A DNA stretch of 64,000 bases from Candidatus Villigracilis affinis (GTDB lineage: Bacteria > Chloroflexota > Anaerolineae > Anaerolineales > Villigracilaceae): positions 94,236 through 158,235 of the forward strand of contig JADKEA010000011.1 of assembly GCA_016718275.1 (NCBI GenBank). Reading direction: 5' to 3'. The notes beneath the pieces were generated by a model. That model saw only the letters and a program-made list of their open reading frames with translations. It ran no database searches and had not been told where the DNA came from. Within the stretch, counting starts at the first letter, position 1, and each line of letters starts with the position of its first letter. Positions 16,844 to 26,478 of this stretch are shown in pieces. Position numbers and translations under genes: made by a program.

Positions 16844-17578
16844 ATGATAACCACCATCGAAGAACTCTCTCTAAATGCCTGGGCCTCGCTTCAAACTGTC
16901 CTTTATGACGGCTGGGTACTCCGCTTTGCCAATGGATACACCAAGCGGGCAAATTCAGTCAACCCGATCCATCCTTCGAGTCTGGATATTGAAGAGAAGA
17001 TCCGCTTTTGTGAAAATCATTATCTAGACAGAAACTTGCCCGTGGTTTTTAAGCTCACTCCTACAGTCTATCCGAGCGATTTGGACGAAAAGCTGGCGGC
17101 AAATGGATATCGAAAAGAGTCGTCCACCAGCGTGCAGATCATGGACTTAATCGCTGCAGGAATACAAGTTGATGATCAATTAGATCTTCGGGAAAGTCTG
17201 CCTGACGAATGGTTAGATGCCGTTTGTCGAATGAGTTCGGCTGCCGAAAAAAATCAGGGGACGCTTCGGGCGATCCTCAGCAACATCGTGCCGCGTCATT
17301 GTTTCGTATCGCTGCGATATGGGAGTGAAATCGTCGCCTGCGGGATGGGAGTCCTTCAGTCCGAATATGTCGGGCTGTTCGATATCGTCACAGACCCCGC
17401 CTTTCGCGGACGCGGTTACGCCCGTCAAGTAGTGAATGGCATTTTGGCATGGGGCAAACAAAATAAGGCACAGCGGGCTTATCTACAAGTCGAGATCGGC
17501 AATACGCCAGCCCAGCATCTATATACCAAGCTTGGGTTTACGGAAAACTATCAGTATTGGTATCGGGTCAAGCCGTAG
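16844..17578 (+). CDS. GNAT-family N-acetyltransferase
   Basis: 244 residues from the ATG at 16844, 17 nt after the ankyrin gene; a longer open frame begins inside that gene but the N-terminal part there is clearly out-of-frame ankyrin sequence. The GNAT core is in the C-terminal half: VGLFDIVTDPAFRGRGYARQ holds the R/Q-x-x-G-x-G/A acetyl-CoA loop and TPAQHLYTKLGFTENY the last helix. The N-terminal half (WVLRFANGYTKRANSVNP) is typical of the subgroup that acts on small metabolites. Substrate unknown. Confidence 0.9.
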   Translation: MITTIEELSLNAWASLQTVLYDGWVLRFANGYTKRANSVNPIHPSSLDIEEKIRFCENHYLDRNLPVVFKLTPTVYPSDLDEKLAANGYRKESSTSVQIMDLIAAGIQVDDQLDLRESLPDEWLDAVCRMSSAAEKNQGTLRAILSNIVPRHCFVSLRYGSEIVACGMGVLQSEYVGLFDIVTDPAFRGRGYARQVVNGILAWGKQNKAQRAYLQVEIGNTPAQHLYTKLGFTENYQYWYRVKP

Positions 17579-17673
17579 ACACCTACACCTGTCAAAATAG
17601 GGAAATGTCAAATAATGAGAGCTTGGTCATTGTGTTTTTTTGGGGGAAGATATTCCAAATGATGGGTGTAATG

Positions 17674-17679
17674 TATAAT
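17674..17679 (+). promoter_or_regulatory. putative -10 box for the HD-GYP sensor gene
   Basis: Perfect TATAAT 68 nt before the ATG at 17748, in a 169-nt intergenic stretch. No convincing -35 box. Confidence 0.35.
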
Positions 17680-17747
17680 ACCGGCCTCTCGACAAATTCC
17701 CAATTTCATCATCCCAGTCAAATATCCTTCCGCAGATTCGCCGTTAA

Positions 17748-20700
17748 ATGAAAAATCAGATCAACCAGCCGTTGAAGCAAAACAAGAGGGGTAAGCACAA
17801 AATTCGCTGGACTGCCATCATCACCACTTTCATCGCCGCGGTCTTTTATATTCTGCTGTTTATTCTCCTGTATCCAAATTACGGAATGGGCGTATCTGCA
17901 TTAATTACTCTGTCCGTGGTTGCCGCTTCATGGTTATGGGGAGTGAAAAATAAGAAGGAAAGTAAATACCTCGAGGACAACTTCCTGACAACGATAAAAG
18001 CGATCCCGCATGGCATGCTGATCGTGAACACCGATGGATATATCACCCTCGCCAATGAACAGGCAGAACATGTTTTTGGTTACGAATCGGGGACGCTATT
18101 GGGAATTGAGATCGAACAACTCGTACCGACACACCAGCGGCATCATCACGTCTCACACAGAAACACGTATCATAATCATCCACAATCCAGACAAATGATA
18201 GGGCGCGAGTTAATGGCCCAGCGCAGGGACGGCAGCCGCTTTCCCGCTCAAGTGGGACTTATAAAAAGAGCGCTTAGCGCCGATAATTATTTCGTCATAC
18301 TGAAAAACAAAACAACCGGGCTGTTTGAAGAGGTGTACTCTGCTGACAAATTCGATCTACCCCTGCCTCCCCAGGTTGAAATGAAGAGGAGCGCGAGTTC
18401 CTATGTATACCGAACAGGTCAATCGCTATTGTTAACCGAGGAACGCTTCGACCAACTGGTTACACAGGGTGAAATGGAGTTGATCGGAAACAATTCCCTT
18501 TCATGGTTGGGGGTTCCTCTAAAAATTGGCGGGGAACCGATCGGCGTGATGGTTGTACAAGACTACGAGAATGAAGGCTGTTATTCGGAGCGTGACGAAG
18601 AATTCCTCGCTTCGACCGCCGGGCAGGTGGCTCTGGCAATTGAGCGAAAACGCGCGGAAGAAGAACTACGTGCCAGCCAGAAGCATTTTTATGAGTTGTT
18701 CGAAAATGTGCCGGTAGGGATTTGGGAGGAGGATTTCTCCGCCATTCGTGAATTCCTCTACGGGCTGTTTGAATCCGGGATCACCGATCTTTCCACCTAC
18801 TTCGACGACCACCCGGAAGCGGTCACGGAATGTGTAAATCGAATCAAGGTGGTAAATGTCAACCAGGCTGCACTCCAGTTTTATCAAGCTGAAGACAAGT
18901 CGCAGTTGATCGATAAGACAACATCCCCGATCCGTATCGACAGTCAGAGTTTCAGGGTTTTCCGCGAACAATTTATCGAACTGGCACACGGGCACACATC
19001 CTACGAAACAGAATTCGACACGCTCAATATGCGCGGTGAAATGCGCACAGTTGCTTTACGTTTAAGTTTTGCCTACGGTTCCGAACAGACCTGGAAACGG
19101 GTGTTTGTTGCCTTTACCGATCTAACCGAACGCAAACATGCCGAACAAGCCATGCGAGATGCCGAATTCCGATACCAGCAGATCGTTGAGCGCATACCAG
19201 CCGTGGTATACAGCGCCGGACTCGGCCCGGATATGCACTGGAAATTCGTCAGCCCGCAGATCCAAGACTTGTTGGGCTACACAGCAGAAGAATGGCTGGC
19301 TGACCCGCAAATCTGGCAAGACTGTCTTCATCCTAGCGACCGTCAACTCGTTACAGAAGTGGAAATGCAATCCAAGGCCACAGGAGAACCGGTCAAGCTC
19401 GAATATCGAATGTTCACGCGCGATGGACGCATGATCTGGGTCCGCGACGAAGCCACCGTTGCACGCGATGAAAACGGGAATTCCTTCCTCTCTTTGGGAT
19501 TCATCTTCGATATCACTGAACGAAAGCTGGCCGAAGAACAAGCCAGTCGACGCGCTGACGAATTCGCCATGCTTTATGACACAGCACATCACCTTGCCCA
19601 AAGCCAGGGAGATCTAAAATCTGTTTTGCAGGTGATCGGAAATCGTGCCGCATCTCTGCTTGGTTCGAGCGCCGCAGGCTTTTACCTGTACGATGCCGCC
19701 CATGGATACCTTAATCTTGCGGTCCGCGTTGGCAATATGTTTCCCCCGGGCATCGTCCGTTTAAAAATCGGGCAGGGCGCGAGTGGAAGGGCCGCCCAAA
19801 AACGCACATCCATTATCGTGGATGATTACGCCACCTGGGAACATCGCTCAGACATTTTCGACGGTCTCGATATCAACGCCGTACTTTGTGTGCCAATGCT
19901 TTACAGCAGGGAAATGATCGGCGTGCTGACCATTGGTGAAACAGGTAGCTCCAACCGCAAATATACGGAAGCCGAAGCCCGCTTATTGGAATTGTTTGCC
20001 AGCCAGGCCGCCGCCGCCATTTACAACGCAAGGCTGCTGGAAAACACATTCAACAGGTTGAATGAACTTGAAACCATAGCCCGAGTCTCGGGCAGATTGC
20101 GCGCCGCAAATTCTCTCAACGAAATGCTTCCCGGCCTGCTGGACGAAACCCTGAATGCGCTCAACACAGACACAGGCAGCATCTTCCTCTACGATCCAGA
20201 AATCGACGCGCTACGCTCGCGCCTCCAACGCGGCTGGTTCGGGGTTGCTGAACAACAGGCACAAGTCCCCGCTGACAGCATTGCGGCATACGTCTACTCC
20301 AGCGGTGAGGTCTATCATTCAAAGGATGCCGCACAAAACCAAGGCGAGATTCCCGATGGCTGGGATGCCGTCTGCGTACCCATTCGGACATCCCAGGAGG
20401 TGGTTGGCGTTCTTTTTATTTCCGTGCAGAAGCCGCGCGAATTAACTGCCGATGAAGTACGCCTGCTGACAACACTGGCTGAGATCGCCGGAAATGCGAT
20501 CCACCGCACCCGCCTGCACGAACAGACCAAACGTAACCTGATCCATATTTCCATGCTCCGCCAGATCGACCAGACGATCGCCTCAAACTTTGATCTGTCT
20601 GTTTCACTCAACCTGTTAATCAACAACGCAATGGCACAGCTAAAAGCGGGCGCAGTTTGCATCCTGCGCCTGAATCCATCTACGCAAATGCTTGAATATT

Positions 20701-21617
20701 TAAACGGCCAGGGATTCCTCAATGAAGAAATCATCAAACGCGCGCGATTGCGTCTGGGCGAAAAATATGCAGGGCTGGCAGCTCTGGAGAGAAGACAGAT
20801 CAGCATCAGTGATTTATCGAGCGTAAATCAGTCATTTGCGAATTCTGAATTTGCCCGCTCTGAAAATATCCGCGCCTATCACGCCAACCCACTGATCGCC
20901 AAAGGCGAGGTGAAAGGCGTTCTCGAAGTCTTCCATCACACACCTTTCCATCCAGACGGAGAATGGCTCGACTTGATGGAAACCCTGGCCGGGCAGGCGG
21001 CCCTCGCGATCGACAACGCCGAGTTGTTCAAAAATCTGCAACAATCGAATCAGGAATTAACCTTCGCCTACGATAACACCATCGAAGGCTGGTCTCGTGC
21101 TTTGGACCTGCGCGACAGGGAAACCGAAGGCCACACCCAACGCGTCACAGAAATGACAATGCAGCTCGCCAACGCCATCGGGTTAAAAACGGAAGAACTT
21201 GTGCATATCCATCGCGGAGCTCTTCTGCACGATATTGGCAAAATGGGCGTGCCTGACCACATCCTGCTCAAGCCCGGGAAATTGACCGCCAGCGAATGGA
21301 AAGTGATGCGCCAGCACCCTGTCTATGCCTATGAGATGCTGCAGCCGATTGCCTATCTCCGCCCCGCGCTTGAAATCCCCTATTCACACCACGAACGCTG
21401 GGACGGGAGCGGATATCCCCGGGCGCTGAAGGGAGAGGAAATTCCACTGGCGGCGCGCATTTTCTCCGTGGTGGATGTCTGGGATGCCCTGCTCTCCAAT
21501 CGTCCCTATCGCCGCGCATGGGAGAGGCAAAGGGTTATCAAATACATCGAGTCTTTTGCAGGGAAGTACTTCGACCCGAATGTTGTGAACACATTTTTGA
21601 ATATGGTCTCCAGATAG
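17748..21617 (+). CDS. multi-sensor PAS/GAF protein with HD-GYP c-di-GMP phosphodiesterase output
   Basis: 1289 residues. Two membrane segments (about 22-42 and 46-66), then PAS (about 77-180), a GAF-like domain (about 200-300), two more PAS domains (about 305-455 and 460-595, the latter ending in the usual FIFDITERKLAEEQ), three GAF domains (about 600-760, 770-920, 925-1075) and a C-terminal HD-GYP domain. The HD-GYP has HDIGKMGVPD, HHERWDGSGYP and VVDVWDALLSNRPYR, all catalytic metal and GYP residues present, so it should degrade cyclic di-GMP. It combines many inputs, probably small molecules or redox. In the same window an exopolysaccharide locus carries degenerate GGDEF proteins, which suggests c-di-GMP signalling is relevant here. 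Confidence 0.93.
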   Translation: MKNQINQPLKQNKRGKHKIRWTAIITTFIAAVFYILLFILLYPNYGMGVSALITLSVVAASWLWGVKNKKESKYLEDNFLTTIKAIPHGMLIVNTDGYITLANEQAEHVFGYESGTLLGIEIEQLVPTHQRHHHVSHRNTYHNHPQSRQMIGRELMAQRRDGSRFPAQVGLIKRALSADNYFVILKNKTTGLFEEVYSADKFDLPLPPQVEMKRSASSYVYRTGQSLLLTEERFDQLVTQGEMELIGNNSLSWLGVPLKIGGEPIGVMVVQDYENEGCYSERDEEFLASTAGQVALAIERKRAEEELRASQKHFYELFENVPVGIWEEDFSAIREFLYGLFESGITDLSTYFDDHPEAVTECVNRIKVVNVNQAALQFYQAEDKSQLIDKTTSPIRIDSQSFRVFREQFIELAHGHTSYETEFDTLNMRGEMRTVALRLSFAYGSEQTWKRVFVAFTDLTERKHAEQAMRDAEFRYQQIVERIPAVVYSAGLGPDMHWKFVSPQIQDLLGYTAEEWLADPQIWQDCLHPSDRQLVTEVEMQSKATGEPVKLEYRMFTRDGRMIWVRDEATVARDENGNSFLSLGFIFDITERKLAEEQASRRADEFAMLYDTAHHLAQSQGDLKSVLQVIGNRAASLLGSSAAGFYLYDAAHGYLNLAVRVGNMFPPGIVRLKIGQGASGRAAQKRTSIIVDDYATWEHRSDIFDGLDINAVLCVPMLYSREMIGVLTIGETGSSNRKYTEAEARLLELFASQAAAAIYNARLLENTFNRLNELETIARVSGRLRAANSLNEMLPGLLDETLNALNTDTGSIFLYDPEIDALRSRLQRGWFGVAEQQAQVPADSIAAYVYSSGEVYHSKDAAQNQGEIPDGWDAVCVPIRTSQEVVGVLFISVQKPRELTADEVRLLTTLAEIAGNAIHRTRLHEQTKRNLIHISMLRQIDQTIASNFDLSVSLNLLINNAMAQLKAGAVCILRLNPSTQMLEYLNGQGFLNEEIIKRARLRLGEKYAGLAALERRQISISDLSSVNQSFANSEFARSENIRAYHANPLIAKGEVKGVLEVFHHTPFHPDGEWLDLMETLAGQAALAIDNAELFKNLQQSNQELTFAYDNTIEGWSRALDLRDRETEGHTQRVTEMTMQLANAIGLKTEELVHIHRGALLHDIGKMGVPDHILLKPGKLTASEWKVMRQHPVYAYEMLQPIAYLRPALEIPYSHHERWDGSGYPRALKGEEIPLAARIFSVVDVWDALLSNRPYRRAWERQRVIKYIESFAGKYFDPNVVNTFLNMVSR

Positions 21618-21633
21618 GACCTGGAATTCAGAC

Positions 21634-22242
21634 ATGGATATTTTCTCTCTATTGGATACCATCCAAGCCATTGCGCGCAATGGCCTGCGCTACACCTCAA
21701 ATGAATACGACAGGGAGCGTTATGAACGTCTGCTGGATATGGCAGCTCAAACATACAGCGAGATTTTGACGGCCCCCGAAGAAAAGATAAAACAGCAATT
21801 CCTCGGCGAGCTTGGAACCATCACGCCAAAGGTTGGAACCGATGCCGCGATCTTCAATGAAAACGGTGAGATTCTGCTGATGGAAAGATCCGATGGCAGC
21901 GGGTGGTGCCTGCCCTGCGGATTCGTCGAACCAAACGAAACGCCAGCCGAAGGGGTCATCAGGGAGGTACGCGAAGAAACTGGCCTGGAGGTAAAGATCA
22001 AGCAACTGGTCGGCGTCTTCACCCGCAAACCAAATGCCAAAATGGGTCCACACACCACGGTATCGGTCGTGCATTTGTGCGAAGTTACAGGCGGCGAGTT
22101 GAAAACCTCGCACGAAGGTTATGCGCTTCAGTATTGGGCGATTGAAAAAATGAAAAACTGGCATGCCACACATGAAGTCAACGCCCGTGCAGCTTACAAA
22201 ATGTGGGCGTCTGAACGTCTAATTCCCGCCGTGTCGGCGTAA
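21634..22242 (+). CDS. Nudix hydrolase with N-terminal NUDIX_N-type domain
   Basis: 202 residues. Residues 1-65 are a helical extension of the kind found before ADP-ribose pyrophosphatase-like Nudix proteins. The Nudix box runs from GFVEPNETPAEGVIREV into REETGLEV, matching G-x5-E-x7-R-E-U-x-E-E-x-G-U exactly. Hydrolyses a nucleoside diphosphate linked to X; the substrate is unknown. It starts 16 nt after the sensor gene and may be co-transcribed with it. Confidence 0.92.
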   Translation: MDIFSLLDTIQAIARNGLRYTSNEYDRERYERLLDMAAQTYSEILTAPEEKIKQQFLGELGTITPKVGTDAAIFNENGEILLMERSDGSGWCLPCGFVEPNETPAEGVIREVREETGLEVKIKQLVGVFTRKPNAKMGPHTTVSVVHLCEVTGGELKTSHEGYALQYWAIEKMKNWHATHEVNARAAYKMWASERLIPAVSA

Positions 22243-22352
22243 GCATTTTCAACAAAAATCTTCTCGGCGATACAAAACCATGTTTTCTACGGCAAAGGGG
22301 TTGACTTCCACTGCTTGATTTTGAAAATGGAGCCAGGCAAAGTACTTTTCGA

Positions 22353-22358
22353 TATAAT
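22353..22358 (+). promoter_or_regulatory. putative -10 box (TATAAT) 8 nt before a start codon
   Basis: TATAAT directly before GGGAACT and the ATG at 22367. Expected transcription start is 1-2 nt before the ATG. The sequence GGGAAC could also be a weak ribosome-binding site. Confidence 0.5.
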
Positions 22359-22366
22359 CGGGAACT

Positions 22367-23242
22367 ATGCAAAAACACAGCTTCGCAGGGTTACTCGCAG
22401 GATTGGGGGCCGCGTCCATTTGGGGCGGGATGTATGTTGTCAGCAAAGTGGTTTTGGATGTCATTCCGCCATTCGCATTGTTGAGCATTCGTCTTGTCAT
22501 GGGGGCGCTGGTATTGGGAATCATTATTTATTTTCGCAAAAGCAAGACCGAATTTACGAAGGAACAATTCTGGAAAAGCCTTCTCGTCGGCGTGGTCGGT
22601 TATGGCATCTCGCTTGGTTTTCAATTCGTGGGCACGAAACTTTCCACGGCATCCAACGGGTCGCTGGTCACTTCGGCCACGCCCGCTTTTGTTTTGATCT
22701 TTGCACCGTTTTTACTTGGCGAAAAAACAACCACACGCCGCATCGTTGCATTGGTCGTATCCACACTTGGAGTGTTGGCCGTGATCGACCCGCGCAACGC
22801 CGAACTCTCCCCCACTTTATTTTGGGGCAATATGAGTCTGCTTGCGGCGGCGCTCACCTGGGCGCTGTATTCGGTGCTGGTGCGCAAAGTCAGTCAATCG
22901 GGTGACCTGCTTACCTCCAGCGCGGTAATGCTGCTGGGCGGCCTGCCATCGAGCATCGCATTCGGGTTTTGGGAAGTCAACACACAGGGCGTTGGCGCGA
23001 TCACGCCGGGAATCATCGGTGGCCTATTGTTTTTGGGGATCATCTCAACGGCCATTGCCATGTTCCTGTGGAATTACGCCTTCGCAGAATTACCCGCCGC
23101 CGTGGCATCGTTGACGTTCTTTGCCCAGCCGGTAGTGGGTACGCTGCTCGGGTGGTTTTTCCTCTCCGAAACAATCACCCCCCTCTTCCTGTTCGGCGGC
23201 GCTTTAATCAGCGTCGGCATTTTAATTGCAACCAGAGAATAA
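22367..23242 (+). CDS. EamA/DMT-superfamily transporter
   Basis: 291 residues with ten hydrophobic segments in two EamA halves of five. Each half starts with the usual Gly/Ala-rich helix (GLGAASIWGGMYVVSKVV; MSLLAAALTWALYSVLV) and ends with the paired Glu-containing LLGEK/LSE motif (FLLGEKTTTRRI; FFLSETITPLFLF). This family exports metabolites such as amino acids or purines. Substrate unknown. Terminated by the hairpin at 23289-23323. Confidence 0.92.
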   Translation: MQKHSFAGLLAGLGAASIWGGMYVVSKVVLDVIPPFALLSIRLVMGALVLGIIIYFRKSKTEFTKEQFWKSLLVGVVGYGISLGFQFVGTKLSTASNGSLVTSATPAFVLIFAPFLLGEKTTTRRIVALVVSTLGVLAVIDPRNAELSPTLFWGNMSLLAAALTWALYSVLVRKVSQSGDLLTSSAVMLLGGLPSSIAFGFWEVNTQGVGAITPGIIGGLLFLGIISTAIAMFLWNYAFAELPAAVASLTFFAQPVVGTLLGWFFLSETITPLFLFGGALISVGILIATRE

Positions 23243-23288
23243 GCACGATACAACCCAATTTCGTAGAATCAGCTATCGGTTAAGAAAG

Positions 23289-23323
23289 AAGCGGATGCAG
23301 TTTGTAGAAAACTGCATCCGCTT
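23289..23323. terminator. bidirectional rho-independent terminator
   Basis: 15-bp perfect stem (AAGCGGATGCAGTTT with AAACTGCATCCGCTT) and short loop between two convergent genes, with TTTGTTG after it on + and TTCTTA on -. Confidence 0.85.
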
Positions 23324-23374
23324 TGTTGATCTTTATAAGGGCGGAAATCCAACAGGTTGGACATCCCCAAAAAA

Positions 23375-24858
23375 TTATTTCTTCACGTTGTTTTCAGCAA
23401 GTTTGCGTGCAAGATTGACAGACGCGTCGCTGCCGACGGTGTGAAGCAGGGCCATGTTGGGCGGGCGCTGTGCGCCGACGGGGTATCCGCAGACAAGCAC
23501 GACCTGCTGCCCGGAACGAATACCTGAATTCAGAAGCACGGCATCTACATTGGCAAGCATTTCATCCATGGTGTTGGCGAATTTCGTGAGATGCGGCTGA
23601 ACGCCCCACAGGAACGAAAGCTGATTGAAGGTATCGTACTCAGGCGTGAACGCAAGAATGTTTTTTGATGGGCGGCCTTTGGACATCAGCCAGGCGGAAC
23701 GTCCCTGCATGGTGAAGACGGAGACCGCGCTGACTTCGGGGTCGGTCGCCAATGCCTTTGCGGCGCGAGCCATCGAAGCCGCATCGCTATCGCCGAGGCC
23801 TGCCCTGCCGTCCTGACGGCTGCCCCATTCAGTGAAATGAGACTCGGCTTCGCTGACGATGCGCGACATCATGGAGACCGCCTCGCTCGGATATTCACCC
23901 GAAGCAGTTTCAGCGGAAAGCATCACGGCATCGGTGCCATCGAAGATGGCATTCGCCACGTCGGAGGCTTCAGCACGTGTGGGCAATGGATTCTGGATCA
24001 TGGATTCAAGCATCTGCGTGGCGGTGATGACGAGTTTGGCACGCGCATTGGCAGAATGAATAATATGCTTTTGCAGGGACGGCACGCGTTCGGGGGGAAG
24101 TTCCACACCGAGGTCGCCGCGGGCAACCATCACACCATCCACCACGTCAAGGATTTCTTCGAGTTCATTGAGCGCTTCGGGTTTTTCAAGTTTTGCAATG
24201 AGAAGCGGTGTGACAAACCTTCCCTTTGAAAATTCCTCTAGCGCGGCACGAACCGCCTTTACATCATCGGCGCTGCGCACGAAGGAAATGGCGACTGCAT
24301 CCACACCTTGAGAGATCCCAAAAGCAAGGTCGGCCTTGTCTTTTTCGGTAAAGCCCGCGATACGAAGTTTTACACCAGGCAGGTTGATGCCTTTGTGCGA
24401 GGACAATGTACCCCCCACCAATACCTTTGCGTGAACCACGCGTCCTTTGGCAGTGACCACCTGCAGCGCAAGGCGGCCATCATCCAACAGCAGGCGATCG
24501 CCTTCGTGGACAGAGTCAAATAGTTCGCGGAAATCGACTGGCAGGAGTTGGTTGTTGGTTTGCGGGGCTCATCATTTGTGGCGAATAAACAAATCTGTTC
24601 ATCCACTTCAAGTTGCAACGGCGCTACAAGCTTGCCGACACGGATCTTTGGTCCCTGCAAATCCTGCAGGATGCCGATCGGCAATCCAAGCCGTTTTGAA
24701 ACTGCGCGAATGGCGGCGACGCGTTTCTGATGCTGTTCGTGTGTTCCGTGGGAAAAATTGAGGCGGGCGATGTTCATTCCCGCTTTCATCAATGATTCGA
24801 GAGCCTGCTCTGAATCAGAGGCAGGGCCGATGGTTGCGACGATCTTTGCTCTTCTCAT
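23375..24858 (-). pseudogene. pyk: pyruvate kinase, frameshifted
   Basis: Two overlapping frames carry one pyruvate kinase. The first (from ATG at 24858) has KIVATIGPASDSEQAL and MNIARLNFSHGTHEQHQ, then LQDLQGPKIRVG. The second resumes at LLPVDFRELFDSVHEGD and continues through VDGVMVARGDLGVELP and ITATQMLESMI (the K+/Mg and ADP sites) to a C-terminal domain. The break lies in the GGGG (CCCC on the coding strand) run at 24564-24567: adding one C gives a continuous protein of about 494 residues. Because the enzyme is central to glycolysis, a consensus error is more likely than a true loss. It has a good promoter at 25013-25041. Confidence 0.93.
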
Positions 24859-25012
24859 ACGATCACTTACTTCCTTCTAAAAGTGTAATAAAGTTCAACC
24901 AGAACCGTTTGCTGATGGCAATTGAATAATACACCCCAAAAACGGCAAAAAGATGCGCTGTGAAAAGGGAATTTCCAGCGCCCACCCCCTGCTTATACGG
25001 TTGACGGAAACT

Positions 25013-25041
25013 ATGATAGGTAAAAAAGCCGATGATGTCAA
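25013..25041 (-). promoter_or_regulatory. sigma-70-type promoter of pyk
   Basis: On the - strand: TTGACA, 17-nt spacer, TATCAT. A perfect -35 and a near-consensus -10 make this the best promoter in the window. The predicted leader to the pyk ATG is about 147 nt. Confidence 0.8.
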
Positions 25042-25111
25042 GGCATGCAGGTTATTGATTTGTTAATTTTGACACACACGAATTTCGCTGAATGGCAAAA
25101 CGGACTTATTC

Positions 25112-25143
25112 AAAAAATGCCGCAAGGTCTGAAACCCTGCGGC
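25112..25143 (-). terminator. rho-independent terminator of the CoA-transferase operon
   Basis: On the - strand GCCGCAGGG pairs with CCTTGCGGC (one mismatch), 7-nt loop, followed by ATTTTTTG. It lies 24 nt after the stop at 25167. Confidence 0.82.
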
Positions 25144-25166
25144 ACGTTCTTTCGAGTGAAAATCTG

Positions 25167-26477
25167 TTACAGGTAATGCAATTCTTTCGCCTGTTTGGCC
25201 AAGTCTTCGCGGAATTGCGGGTCGGCCACATTGATCAAGGCCTGCGCCCGCTGACGAATGGTTTTGCCATACAGGTCGGCAATGCCGTGTTCGGTGACCA
25301 CAAAGCGGACATGGTTACGGCTGGTAACCACGCCAGCACCCTGCTTGAGCATGGATGTAATCTTGTTTAACTTTGTTCCATCTCGCAAGCTTGCCACACT
25401 TGGCAGTGCAATGATCGGAACACCACCCTTCGAGCGTGAGGCGCCGTAGACAAAATCCAACTGGCCGCCTACGCCACTGTACAGTTTCGGTCCGATGCTG
25501 TCCGCGCAGATCTGCCCGGTCAAGTCCACTTCAATGGCGGAATTGACGGCCACCATGCGGTCGTTTTGGGCAATGATGAACGGGTCGTTCACATATTCCG
25601 TGGGATGCATTTCAACCATCGGGTTATCGTTGACCCACTCATACAGTCTCTTGGTGCCGAGAATGAACCCAGCGACCACCTTGCCAGGGTGCAGGGACTT
25701 GCGGGCATTGGTCAGCACGCCCGCGTTGACGAGGTCGATCACGCCATCTGAGAATAACTCGGTATGAATGCCGAGGTCTTTTTTATCGAAGAGGAATTTC
25801 AAAACGGCATCGGGAATCGAGCCAATGCCAAGCTGCATGGTCGCGCCATCGGGGATCAATGAAGCTACGTGACCGGCGATCTGTTTTACAACTTCCGAAT
25901 CGCCTTCCGAAGCCATCTTATGTTCGGGAATCGGATAGTTGACTGGCACGATATGGGTCAGGCGGCTGACGTGAATGAACGCATCGCCCAACGTTCGCGG
26001 CATCTGTTCGTTGACTTCAGCAATAATGATCTTCGCCGATTCAGCCGCAGACTTGGTGAGTCCCACTTCCACGCCCAAGCTGCAAAAGCCATGCTCATCT
26101 GGTGTGGATACGTGGATGACAGCAACGTCCAATGGCAGCACGCCGCGTTTAAATAACAGGGGAAATTCAGAAAGCAGAACAGGTGTAAAATCGGCGCGGC
26201 CTTCCTGCACTGCCTTACGAATATTCGCGCTGATGAACATCGAGTTCACGCGCAGGTGGCCTTCCATTTCAGGGCCGACATAATCGGCAGAGCCCACGGT
26301 CAACGCCTGACAGATCTCCACATCAGTGAGATTCGGGGCATACTCCACCAGCGCCGCTAAAATCTTTTGAGGCACCGACACGTTACCGGTGAGAAAGACG
26401 CGGTTCCCCGATTTGATGGTTTTGACCGCTTCCTGTGCGGTCGTCACCCTTGATTGATAAATACCAGCTGTGGTCAT
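25167..26477 (-). CDS. acetyl-CoA hydrolase/CoA-transferase family protein
   Basis: 436 residues from the ATG at 26477, chosen because GGAGG lies 9 nt upstream; an ATG three codons earlier sits right on that site. Two-domain class I CoA-transferase fold as in Cat1 and 4-hydroxybutyrate CoA-transferase: N-terminal part with GNVSVPQKILAALVE and LSEFPLLFKRG, C-terminal part with a catalytic Glu in TELFSDGVIDL and later GVGGQLDFVYGASRSKGG. The family moves CoA between acetate and another acid, or hydrolyses acetyl-CoA. It is coupled to alanine dehydrogenase (2-nt gap) and probably works in amino-acid fermentation or acyl-CoA recycling. Confidence 0.9.
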   Translation of the reverse strand: MTTAGIYQSRVTTAQEAVKTIKSGNRVFLTGNVSVPQKILAALVEYAPNLTDVEICQALTVGSADYVGPEMEGHLRVNSMFISANIRKAVQEGRADFTPVLLSEFPLLFKRGVLPLDVAVIHVSTPDEHGFCSLGVEVGLTKSAAESAKIIIAEVNEQMPRTLGDAFIHVSRLTHIVPVNYPIPEHKMASEGDSEVVKQIAGHVASLIPDGATMQLGIGSIPDAVLKFLFDKKDLGIHTELFSDGVIDLVNAGVLTNARKSLHPGKVVAGFILGTKRLYEWVNDNPMVEMHPTEYVNDPFIIAQNDRMVAVNSAIEVDLTGQICADSIGPKLYSGVGGQLDFVYGASRSKGGVPIIALPSVASLRDGTKLNKITSMLKQGAGVVTSRNHVRFVVTEHGIADLYGKTIRQRAQALINVADPQFREDLAKQAKELHYL

Positions 26478-26478
26478 A

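Larger units (their letters stand above)
24859..25166. other. 308-nt intergenic stretch: pyk promoter, leader and a terminator
   Basis: Holds, from right to left on the - strand, the terminator of the CoA-transferase gene, then the pyk promoter, then a leader of about 147 nt with no recognised riboswitch and a GAAGGAAG ribosome-binding site. I see no open frame of note. Confidence 0.6.

Noticed and set aside
17557..17751. 64-codon frame between the GNAT and HD-GYP genes
   Set aside because: Starts inside the GNAT coding end and crosses the probable promoter of the next gene.
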